Shown here in pieces: positions 34,103 to 42,365 of a DNA stretch of 64,000 nt. The stretch lies in assembly GCA_963771705.1 (NCBI GenBank), contig CAVYUP010000014.1, positions 773,081-837,080 of the forward strand, in the 5' to 3' direction. The stretch's first letter is position 1. Each line of letters begins with the position of its first letter. Made by a program: the position numbers and the translations under genes. Below the pieces are notes generated by a model. It did no database searches and was not told the origin of the DNA. It saw nothing but the letters and a program-made list of their open reading frames with translations. This DNA is from DATFVA01 sp963771705 (GTDB lineage Bacteria; Bacteroidota; Ignavibacteria; Ignavibacteriales; Ignavibacteriaceae).

Positions 34103-36136
34103 ATGATAAAATCTAAATCAGTATACAATGGAAGACCCGGTCTATCAGGATGTATAATTTTTCTGGTATTAGTATTTTTTAGTTCGATATCATATGCCCA
34201 ATATACTCCTGATGACAGAGGGCTGGCAGAAACAACATTCACTCGTAATTTTGATACTGCAACTATAAAGAAATATCTATCATCTAATGATGACAGAGAG
34301 GTAATTGCGGGGCTGCTAAGTGTTGGTATTTCGGAGGATACCACTTTTGTTCCCGCGGTTATACAACTTCCTGTGGACAAGTTTGCCAGAGAAATTTGTT
34401 TCGCTTTGGGTCAACTGGGACCCTGCGAACGTTCTGTTAAATTCCTTTCCAGGCTGTTTTACAGCGACAGCACAGATCCCCTGACCAGATACTACTCGCT
34501 TATAGCCCTGGGTAAAACCGCTGACTCGACTTTTGCTAAACGGCTGGTTAACGACTACAATTCAGCTGGCACCAGAATGCGTTTTAACGGTATTTCGATG
34601 GCGTTATATTATTTAACTTCGGATGGAAAGATTCCCGCGGATTCAATAAGACCGGTGCTGGAAAACGAATTATATTCCTCCTCATCACGGCAGTTTGAAG
34701 CTGCATTTTGTCTATACCGAGAAGAACCATTGAGTAATGAGAAAGATCTGCTGGTAAAGATACTGGGAAGAATTTTAGACCGTAAAGATATAAACAGCGT
34801 AACAATTAAACCTGTTCCCTACCTGCTAGGCTGTCTTCGAAAGCTTCAATATTTTCCTGATAATTTTCAGATGCTTAAAAAATTAAAATCATTAAACGGC
34901 TTTCAGTCAGCAGTGGAAGCAGTAACGGCATCTGTATATTATAATTTCAAAACCAGGAATGAACTCGACTTATACCTCAGTTACCTTGATAACGACAATA
35001 AAAATATCTCACGTGAAGCGGCAGCAGCGCTTAAAAATATCAGGCTTCCGCGTGAACTTAAGGAATATCTCTACCTTAAGATGAGTGAAATGCTGCATAA
35101 GAACACAGCTATGGAGAAGTACACTCAGGGAGAATTATTTATCAGCTATCTGAGTCTTTTTCCTGAAGATTTTAACGATGTATTTGTGAAGTTTTTCAAT
35201 GATAATATCTCTACCGAGTACCGATACAAGATTTGCGGACTATATCCCTCATCTCCGCAGGCATTAAATATTTTAAGTGAAAACTTCGATAGTGCATCCC
35301 TTAATGACAAACTTACAATACTTGAATCGGTATTAAATTTTGATCAAACAAATCCTGGTGCGGCCGGAACCCTGCTTGCCGCGCTAAGTTCGGAAAATGC
35401 TCCTCTTATTTCAGTAACTGCAGACGGGATTGATTCTATTTTTATCGATACTTATAAGGACACACTCACAGAGATTATAAGCAGGCAGACGCAGAACCGT
35501 CTCAATGGTCCTGACTTTATAGAAGGGCTGATGTCTCTTGAGAGCCTGGCAGAAAGAATATCGGACAGCGTTAAGGCAAATATTCTAAACGTATTGTCAT
35601 CCTCAAACCTCTATTCAATAAAGAAGTTTGCTGCAGGAAAGGAAGGTAAATCCATCGCTTCATTCTCAAAAAACATAGATGACTTTGACCAATACTGGCA
35701 GGAAGCATTTAAATACAGGCAGGCAGAAATAATAACCGATAAGGGATCATTTAAAATATCATTTTTAACAGGATTCGCACCTGTAACAACAGGAAGTTTT
35801 TGCTATCTCGCAGAGAAAGACTTTTTTAACGGAATACCTTTCCATCGGGTTGTACCCGGATTTGTGATACAGGGTGGAGATCCAACAGGCACTGGCTGGG
35901 GCGGTCCAGGGTACGAGATAGTATCTGAATTTTCTCCATTTGAATACAACGAAGGAATGGTTGGAATGGCGAGTGCAGGGAAAGATACAGAAGGATCGCA
36001 GTGGTTTGTAACCACAGGAAGTTACCCTCATTTAAACGGCCGATATACCATTTTTGGAGAAGTACTGAAGGGACTTGATACCGTTGAACAGATTACACAA
36101 GATACAAAGATCAAGAGAGTGAATCTAATCCGCTGA
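34103..36136 (+). CDS. Secreted HEAT-repeat protein fused to a cyclophilin-type PPIase
   Basis: 677 residues. A signal peptide ends near residue 32 (SISYAQ). About 45-520 is helical with HEAT-like units (DREVIAGLLSVGISED, FALGQLGPCERSVKFLSRL, ISREAAAALKNIRL). The last 140 residues are a cyclophilin: GFAPVTTGSFCYLAE, the catalytic Arg in FHRVVPGFVIQGGDPTGTG, GMASAGKDTEGSQWFVT and GRYTIFGEV. It is an exported prolyl isomerase, perhaps a periplasmic chaperone that docks on partners with its helical half. The fusion order is unusual compared with single-domain bacterial PpiA/B. Confidence 0.85.
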   Translation: MIKSKSVYNGRPGLSGCIIFLVLVFFSSISYAQYTPDDRGLAETTFTRNFDTATIKKYLSSNDDREVIAGLLSVGISEDTTFVPAVIQLPVDKFAREICFALGQLGPCERSVKFLSRLFYSDSTDPLTRYYSLIALGKTADSTFAKRLVNDYNSAGTRMRFNGISMALYYLTSDGKIPADSIRPVLENELYSSSSRQFEAAFCLYREEPLSNEKDLLVKILGRILDRKDINSVTIKPVPYLLGCLRKLQYFPDNFQMLKKLKSLNGFQSAVEAVTASVYYNFKTRNELDLYLSYLDNDNKNISREAAAALKNIRLPRELKEYLYLKMSEMLHKNTAMEKYTQGELFISYLSLFPEDFNDVFVKFFNDNISTEYRYKICGLYPSSPQALNILSENFDSASLNDKLTILESVLNFDQTNPGAAGTLLAALSSENAPLISVTADGIDSIFIDTYKDTLTEIISRQTQNRLNGPDFIEGLMSLESLAERISDSVKANILNVLSSSNLYSIKKFAAGKEGKSIASFSKNIDDFDQYWQEAFKYRQAEIITDKGSFKISFLTGFAPVTTGSFCYLAEKDFFNGIPFHRVVPGFVIQGGDPTGTGWGGPGYEIVSEFSPFEYNEGMVGMASAGKDTEGSQWFVTTGSYPHLNGRYTIFGEVLKGLDTVEQITQDTKIKRVNLIR

Positions 36137-36203
36137 ATCAAATACTACAGCGGCCTGAATTAAAAATATTTATATTTCGCGCTATTCCTTCAAAGAGTAT
36201 TCG

Positions 36204-37085
36204 CTAACCATTTGATAAAACTTCATCATACTTTGCAAGGTGGGCAGGATCGATCTTCTTAAGTTTTTCAAAGACACTCTTATCAGGGTAGGACCTCAGC
36301 CTATCAATTATTTCACCATACTTCGCATCAAAGAACACCTTAACAAATACTCCTGTAAGGTCGACTTTCTTTTTCAGATCCCAGAGCGCATCAACCAGTT
36401 TAACCATATACTTCTGTCCCAAAGATTTATCCTGCTCATAATAATCCAGTCCGTAATAATACTCGTATATAGCCTCTCTAAACGGCCTGTATTTTTCATT
36501 CAGCAGATCTTCAACGAGACCTCTGCGGCTGTAGGAACTGCTGTTTCTATCCCAGCCTGTTTGATAGTTGCTGTTAGCTCCGAGGTTAACAATATCGTAA
36601 GCGCTGGTAAAATAGGGAGTCCCACCTAATTCATCCCAGCTGTCGGCATCAAATCCGAGTATAATGTAGGCATAATAATTAAGGAGGCCTGTTACCGGTT
36701 CAAAAACCGACTGACGGCTGTAGAGCGGCTGACCGCGGACGTATTCAAAGCTCCAGGAATTATCATTTATACTAAGCATCAAGGATTTCCTATCTGATTT
36801 CAGAATTTCCCTTTGGCTGGTAACAACAATTTGAGCCTGGTAGTGGCTCTCATCTGAAGCCGAAGTAACGAAAATACTCAGAGCACAGTTGATCTTTGGA
36901 AATTCCCAGTTCTTGTCGGTGAACCTCGTCTGGTTCATGTAGGACTCAATTGAAGAAGCAAAATCATTCAAGAGTTCTCTGCTTTCCTGCGGGATACTTT
37001 CCGTATTAACTGTAACATCGCAGTTCAATTCCTGGGAAAAAAGCAAGGAGGAGAATCCGAACAGTAAAACCAGTATTTTTTTCAT
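36204..37085 (-). CDS. porD: DUF4835/PorD-like T9SS-associated protein
   Basis: A 293-residue exported protein with a short signal peptide (FGFSSLLFSQ) and then QELNCDVTVNTESIP, the usual start of DUF4835 proteins. Further markers are ELLNDFASSIESYMNQTRFTD and LLNYYAYIILGFDADSW. PorD is required in several Bacteroidota for type IX secretion or gliding, though its mechanism is not understood. This fits a window with at least three T9SS substrates. It is convergent with the HEAT-cyclophilin gene and divergent from the PorV/PorQ-like gene. Confidence 0.85.
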   Translation of the reverse strand: MKKILVLLFGFSSLLFSQELNCDVTVNTESIPQESRELLNDFASSIESYMNQTRFTDKNWEFPKINCALSIFVTSASDESHYQAQIVVTSQREILKSDRKSLMLSINDNSWSFEYVRGQPLYSRQSVFEPVTGLLNYYAYIILGFDADSWDELGGTPYFTSAYDIVNLGANSNYQTGWDRNSSSYSRRGLVEDLLNEKYRPFREAIYEYYYGLDYYEQDKSLGQKYMVKLVDALWDLKKKVDLTGVFVKVFFDAKYGEIIDRLRSYPDKSVFEKLKKIDPAHLAKYDEVLSNG

Positions 37086-37181
37086 TGAAGCCCGTTTTTT
37101 CTTAAATTAACATTGATTTAATATATAAAAATCGATATTATCAAACAATAAAAGTTTAATATTCGGGGACACTCAAGGGAG

Positions 37182-38039
37182 ATGTCGAGACTTTTACTGA
37201 TCATTTTTCTCATAGTTCCTTCTGTTACTCTCATTTACCCCCAGTACAATCCCGGGGCGAAACAAGCTGCGCTTGCGAATTCCGATGCAGGCCAGGCAAA
37301 TGATGTATTTTCATTATTTAATAATCCGGCAGGATTAGCCCAGATGAACTGGAGAGAAACAGGAATTTATTACTCTCCAGCTCCTTTTGGATTCTCTGAA
37401 CTTGCCAACGGATATATTGCGTACAATGAGCCGCTTTCATTCGGCTCTGCAGCTGCCGGAGCTATGACTTACGGATTTGAACTTTACCGGGAGACCAGGA
37501 TTACCGCAGGTTTTGCTTACAACTATGAAAATAAATTCTTTGCCGGTGTTTCCCTGAACTATCACACCGTATCTATAAAAAATTACGGCAGTGCAGGCTG
37601 CTTTTATGCAGATATAGGCGGACTACTTTACCTTACAGATTACTTCAGGTGGGGATTCAATGTTCACAATATTAATCATGCATCATACAATGATTACGAA
37701 GACCAGGTGCCTGTAATATTCAATTCGGGTGCAAGCTATGATATTACGGATGAATTTACTCTGAATGCGGCAATTGAAAAGGATATCCGGTACAATGCCA
37801 GTGTTATGATCGGCATTGATTACGATATAATAAAATATTTTTCATTGAGAACGGGGTTTTCAAATGAACCTTCCCGGTTCACAGCCGGGATTGGTATCAA
37901 CTACAGGTTCCTTAACCTTGATTACGCAGTCTTCACCCATAATGATCTCGGTCTGACACACCAGGCCGGGTTAATCATCAGTTTCGGGACGGACGAATCC
38001 CGTAAAAAAATGATAAGGGAACATCTGGGAATAAAGTAA
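37182..38039 (+). CDS. PorV/PorQ-like outer-membrane beta-barrel protein
   Basis: 285 residues with a signal peptide (to about LIYPQ) and a barrel of the FadL-like PorV/PorQ family: GAKQAALANSDAGQANDVFSLF (the usual ARALGMGGA...NPAG segment in degenerate form, followed by NNPAGLAQM), then alternating strands and ending in FSFG-type aromatic strands. PorV and PorQ are outer-membrane components of the T9SS attachment complex. It lies 4 bases before the next gene and 96 bases from divergent PorD, consistent with a secretion role. A different small barrel is possible. Confidence 0.7.
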   Translation: MSRLLLIIFLIVPSVTLIYPQYNPGAKQAALANSDAGQANDVFSLFNNPAGLAQMNWRETGIYYSPAPFGFSELANGYIAYNEPLSFGSAAAGAMTYGFELYRETRITAGFAYNYENKFFAGVSLNYHTVSIKNYGSAGCFYADIGGLLYLTDYFRWGFNVHNINHASYNDYEDQVPVIFNSGASYDITDEFTLNAAIEKDIRYNASVMIGIDYDIIKYFSLRTGFSNEPSRFTAGIGINYRFLNLDYAVFTHNDLGLTHQAGLIISFGTDESRKKMIREHLGIK

Positions 38040-38043
38040 AACG

Positions 38044-40032
38044 ATGATAAGCAAGCTTACTCTAATTATTGTGCTTTTTTATCTGAGCTGTCCGGCTCAA
38101 AGCGATTCCATTCTGATCAACCTAAACAGTACCATTGAAGACATTCTTGAGGAGCAGGAAGATGAAGAAACAGACAACTCTGGCTTATATGAATTAATTG
38201 AATACTATATCGAACACCCCTTAGACATTAACCTGGTTACAATTAAGGAACTGTTAAAACTTCCTTATCTTGATCCAGCAGCAGCAGAGTTGATAACTTT
38301 ACACAGAACTAAATACGGCACCTACTTTTCTACGAATGAACTATACTCGGTTAAAGGTCTGCCGGAAGATCTTGTAATTAAGATCCTTCCATTTTTAACT
38401 ACAGGGAGACAGGACCAAGCAAGGAAAATAATAGCTGACGCAGCACCATCATCTTTATCATTTAGTATGAGAAACAGGATGGTTAAAGATATACAGGAAA
38501 GGAAAGGTTTCAGAGATTATAACTTTGAAGGTTCACCTTTCAAAGTTTACAACAGGATAAATTTGGAGTACAATAGCTATATTCATATGGGATTGCTAAC
38601 GGAAAAAGACGCAGGAGAGAAATCATACTATGATTATCTTTCAGGATATGTCAGTCTGACCAACAAGTACAGCTTCAATAATATAATACTGGGGGATTAC
38701 CATGTACAATTCGGCCAGGGTCTGGCACTATGGAATTCCTATGGTATTTCAAAAGGCTCAGACGCAATATTTTCTACTAAAAAAGCCGGGGCTATAATTA
38801 AACCCGCTTCCGGTACAGCAGAAAACAACTTCTTTCGCGGAGCAGCCTTCCATTATCAATGGGAGCACGCTGACATCGCCGCATTCTATTCAACCAGTAT
38901 GCGGGATGCATCATTAGATTCAACAGGAGGAATCACTTCTGTTCCTTTAGATGGATACCACAGAACGAATAATGAAATTCTGAGAAAAAAATCTGTGAAA
39001 GAAAAAGCAGCTGGAATGATCCTGAAATTTTCGTTTTCACCAAGCTTTTCTGGAGGTCTGCTGTACTATCATACAAACTTCAATCATTCTTTTATATCCT
39101 ATGATATTTATGATATACAAGGCAATAACTTCAATTATTATTCCAGTTATATAGATATACTTATAAAAAATATGAATATATATGGTGAACTTGCACTTAA
39201 TGGATCGCATGCTCCTGCCTATTTAACAGGGTTTACTATTTCACCTTCAACCAAATTCAGTTATGCAATGCTTCTGCGAAATTATCCTGTAGAATTTAAT
39301 TCTTTACATGGGAGCAGTTTCGGGGGAAGGTCGGGAGCACGCAAAAACGAATTCGGCATATACAATGGTTTAAGATGGAGAACTTCTATCGGCACGGTAA
39401 ACTTCTATTTTGATCAATTTAAATTCCCATATGCTACTTTCACCAATCCGCTACCCTCCGAGGGGAATGAGTTTATGCTGAATTTTACAACCACAAAGTT
39501 CAGAAACTGTGAGATAGGCATCAGGGTTAAAGTTAGTAATAAGGAAACTACCGGGCTCATTGATGGAGAAGAAAAGATGTTAAGAAGATTAAAACAATCA
39601 CTCCGCCTTGAATATTCTTATACACTCACGCCTAAATTACAGCTAAAAACGAGGATAGAATATGTTTCAGTTCTGCTTAAAGATAACCATTCCCAGGAGG
39701 AAGGCTATCTTTTCTATGAAGATATAAGGTTCAGGCCAGCAGAAGGCTGCTTGGTTTACGGGAGAATAATATTTTTCAAAACAGGTTCATTCAATTCAGC
39801 TATTTATGAATATGAAAACGGTCTGACCGGTATGTTAAACAGTATAGGGTTATATGCTGAGGGAGCCAGGTTCTACATTGCTGCGAGATACAGGCTAATG
39901 GACAGAGTATCAATTTCACTGAAGTATTCAGAAACTTTGAAACCGAAAGAGACTTCGTTAGGATCAGGATATCAGCAGATTGCAGGAAATATAGACAACA
40001 AGATAGGTATACAGGCAGATATTAATTTTTAA
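38044..40032 (+). CDS. Outer-membrane protein with N-terminal helix-hairpin-helix segment
   Basis: 662 residues: signal peptide (about 20), a helix-hairpin-helix pair over 55-120 (PLDINLVTIKELLKLPYLDP and YFSTNELYSVKGLPEDLV), and then a long region of beta-strands with frequent aromatic residues (INLEYNSYIHMGLLTEKDAG, IAARYRLMDRVSISLKYSE) ending in ADINF, consistent with an outer-membrane barrel. Proteins with a ComEA-like HhH and a barrel are common and uncharacterised in Bacteroidota. Its stop overlaps the convergent cyclase gene by 11 bases. Confidence 0.7.
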   Translation: MISKLTLIIVLFYLSCPAQSDSILINLNSTIEDILEEQEDEETDNSGLYELIEYYIEHPLDINLVTIKELLKLPYLDPAAAELITLHRTKYGTYFSTNELYSVKGLPEDLVIKILPFLTTGRQDQARKIIADAAPSSLSFSMRNRMVKDIQERKGFRDYNFEGSPFKVYNRINLEYNSYIHMGLLTEKDAGEKSYYDYLSGYVSLTNKYSFNNIILGDYHVQFGQGLALWNSYGISKGSDAIFSTKKAGAIIKPASGTAENNFFRGAAFHYQWEHADIAAFYSTSMRDASLDSTGGITSVPLDGYHRTNNEILRKKSVKEKAAGMILKFSFSPSFSGGLLYYHTNFNHSFISYDIYDIQGNNFNYYSSYIDILIKNMNIYGELALNGSHAPAYLTGFTISPSTKFSYAMLLRNYPVEFNSLHGSSFGGRSGARKNEFGIYNGLRWRTSIGTVNFYFDQFKFPYATFTNPLPSEGNEFMLNFTTTKFRNCEIGIRVKVSNKETTGLIDGEEKMLRRLKQSLRLEYSYTLTPKLQLKTRIEYVSVLLKDNHSQEEGYLFYEDIRFRPAEGCLVYGRIIFFKTGSFNSAIYEYENGLTGMLNSIGLYAEGARFYIAARYRLMDRVSISLKYSETLKPKETSLGSGYQQIAGNIDNKIGIQADINF

Positions 40033-41083
40033 TTTCACCAACGCCGTTAACAAAAAACATATCTATGCCTCCCTTCCCTTTTGCATTTAGCCTGCCCCTG
40101 TAAACACATTCAAATTTATCCTTAATCCTGTTATATGTTTCACCGGAAATATTTATTTTCTGGGGATCACAGCCACTTGTCATTCTGCTTGCAATATTAA
40201 CAGTATCTCCCCAGACATCAAAAGTAAACTTCCTCATACCCACAATTCCAGCCACAACAGGACCAGTATGGATCCCGGCTTTCATCTCGAGCTTAATTTC
40301 TTTATCCAGGTTTCGTTTAAGGATATAATCTCTCATTTCAATTGCAGCCCGAATGAGATTTTCAGCATGATTTTCCATCTGTTGAGGAACGCCTGCGGCA
40401 ATCATATACGAATCACCAATAGTCTTAAGCTTTTCAAGTTTATATTTCTGAACTATTCCATCGAAATTGTCAAAAACTTCATTCAATTCTTTCAGCAGAA
40501 GGTTCGGTTCAACCCTTGATGTTATCAGATCAAATCCGCAAAACTCTGTAAAAAGAATAGAAACCTCATCATAAAATCTTGGTATTACGGTGCCATTTGT
40601 TTTAATTTCGTGAACGATTTCCTCAGGCAGGATATTTTTAAGCAGACCGTCAGTTCTTTTCTTCTCCTCTTCAAGCTGCTTTGTTTTTATCTGAAGTTCT
40701 TTCTCTACTTTGTATTTATACAGACCCATTTCTATAGCCGAATGAAGAGATTTATCGTCATAAGGTTTTAGAATATAACCGTACGAATTAGCAGATTTTG
40801 CTCTCTCCAGGGTAGCCTTATCGGTAAGGGCGGTAAGAAATACGACAGGGACAGAATATTTATCAGAAATAATGGAAGCTGCTTCTATGCCGGTCATTTC
40901 TCCATCAAGCATTATATCCATCATTATCATATCCGGAACATTCTGTTCGAGAAGATTAAAGACTTCTTTACCTGAAGAGGCAATACCACTAATGCCGTAA
41001 CCAAGCCTGCCCAGAGTATTAGAAATATCAAGAGCAATTATCTTCTCGTCTTCCGCGATGAGAATATTTGTTTTATCAGACAT
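40022..41083 (-). CDS. Response regulator-adenylate cyclase, copy 1 (first metal Asp replaced by Glu)
   Basis: 353 residues: receiver domain 1-118 with Asp56, a coiled linker (about 125-150) and a class III nucleotide cyclase domain (about 172-350). Catalytic positions: Glu180 (FTEF) where the first metal Asp is expected, Asp224 (IGDSY) as the second, Lys220 and Asp289 specifying adenine, and Asn296/Arg300 (VNIASR) for the transition state, plus KGKG near 335. Compared with the neighbour at 41094, the numbering is identical, but here the transition-state residues are intact and one metal residue is altered. It would make cAMP, possibly only in a heterodimer. The gap between the two genes is 10 bases. 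Confidence 0.85.
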   Translation of the reverse strand: MSDKTNILIAEDEKIIALDISNTLGRLGYGISGIASSGKEVFNLLEQNVPDMIMMDIMLDGEMTGIEAASIISDKYSVPVVFLTALTDKATLERAKSANSYGYILKPYDDKSLHSAIEMGLYKYKVEKELQIKTKQLEEEKKRTDGLLKNILPEEIVHEIKTNGTVIPRFYDEVSILFTEFCGFDLITSRVEPNLLLKELNEVFDNFDGIVQKYKLEKLKTIGDSYMIAAGVPQQMENHAENLIRAAIEMRDYILKRNLDKEIKLEMKAGIHTGPVVAGIVGMRKFTFDVWGDTVNIASRMTSGCDPQKINISGETYNRIKDKFECVYRGRLNAKGKGGIDMFFVNGVGEIKN

Positions 41084-41093
41084 AATTCAGGAT

Positions 41094-42143
41094 TTAAACA
41101 TTAGAATAACTTATAAAAAAAGAACTTAAATCGTTTACACCAGTTTTAATTATTCCATTACCTTCAAAGGTATAACCATTGTTCAGGAGATTCTTTACAG
41201 CGGTTGAGATGTTGATTTTTCCAGGTTTACCATATCTTTCAAGATACCTGGCTATTGACACACTTTCTCCCCATACATCGTAGGTATATTTTAGTTTTCC
41301 AACGATTCCGGCTATGACCTCTCCAGAATGTATACCCACGCGCATATTCCAGGTATTAGAAGAATATTTATTTCTGTTTGCGAGGTAATCCAGCATATCA
41401 AATGCGCAGTCAACCGCTCTTTCCGCATGATCTTCTCTTTCCGAGGGAAGGCCGCTGGCAATCATATAAGAATCACCGATCGTCTTTAATTTTTCAAGCT
41501 GGTACTTATCAATTATCATATCAAAATTCATGAACACTTCATTAATTTCGGTAACAAGCTCACCAGGACTCATTTTGCCGGCTATTGATGTGAAGTTCTC
41601 AAAATCCGTAAAGATTATAGTTACATTCTTATACAGCCTTGGACTTACACTACCATTTCTTTTAAACTCATCCACAATCTCAGAAGGAAGTATATCCCGA
41701 AGAAGCTTATCCGATTTAATCCTTTCATCTTCAAGTTCTCTCGTTCTCTCGCGAAGTCTTCTACTAATCTCAAACTTGTACAGACCCATCTCTATGGATG
41801 TCCTCAACATATCCTCATCAAAAGGTTTGACCAAATAGCCTGATGGCTCCGTATATTTAGCCTCCTGCAGAGTACTGTTATCAGCAAGGGCGGTTAAATA
41901 TATAACGGGAACTTCCCTGCTTTTATTTATCTCCCTCGAGACATCAATACCGGAAAGATCACCTTCGAGGTTGATATCCATCAGAATCAGGTCTGGTTTT
42001 GTATCGAGGTATATTTCAAGAAGCTTTTCGCCGGATCTGACCGATCCAACCACTTCGTAACCAAGCTTTACCAGGGTTTTCTCAATATCCCTGGCAATTA
42101 TATTTTCATCTTCTGCTATCAGAATCTTAGGAATGTGTGTCAT
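41094..42143 (-). CDS. Response regulator-adenylate cyclase, copy 2 (transition-state Asn/Arg lost)
   Basis: 349 residues, same layout as its neighbour: receiver with Asp56 and Lys106, coiled linker and cyclase domain. Metal residues Asp180 (FTDF) and Asp224 are intact, with Lys220 and Asp289 for adenine. The catalytic Asn becomes Ser296 and the Arg becomes Tyr300 (VSIARY; Arg299 lies one residue early), and the terminal KGKG segment is missing. Alone it should be poorly active; together with copy 1 it can complete one full composite site. It precedes copy 1 in the transcript, and the divergent kinase at 42366 may phosphorylate both. Confidence 0.85.
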   Translation of the reverse strand: MTHIPKILIAEDENIIARDIEKTLVKLGYEVVGSVRSGEKLLEIYLDTKPDLILMDINLEGDLSGIDVSREINKSREVPVIYLTALADNSTLQEAKYTEPSGYLVKPFDEDMLRTSIEMGLYKFEISRRLRERTRELEDERIKSDKLLRDILPSEIVDEFKRNGSVSPRLYKNVTIIFTDFENFTSIAGKMSPGELVTEINEVFMNFDMIIDKYQLEKLKTIGDSYMIASGLPSEREDHAERAVDCAFDMLDYLANRNKYSSNTWNMRVGIHSGEVIAGIVGKLKYTYDVWGESVSIARYLERYGKPGKINISTAVKNLLNNGYTFEGNGIIKTGVNDLSSFFISYSNV

Positions 42144-42365
42144 TTATTTTTGATCGGGATTGAATAATGATTCGGGATAAATGTAACTAAAATTCCTAAA
42201 ACTGACAATACGCTTCAATTACCAAGGCTTCATAATTCATGAAATAATCTCCCTAAAAACTTGAATTAAAGTAGTTAATTCTTAACTTTCAAATAATAAT
42301 GTTCTTTTTTATCTTTACACCTTAGATTATTAGCCAAGGGAACATAAACAAACGCACTTAACTTA
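42144..42365. promoter_or_regulatory. Divergent promoter region between the cyclase pair and hybrid kinase
   Basis: A 222-base AT-rich gap between divergent signalling genes; both promoters must lie here. I could not identify a confident -35/-10 pair or a repeated operator. Confidence 0.35.

Noticed and set aside
40022..42143. Guanylate rather than adenylate cyclases
   Set aside because: Both have Lys220 and Asp289, the adenine-specifying pair; guanylate cyclases carry Glu and Cys there.
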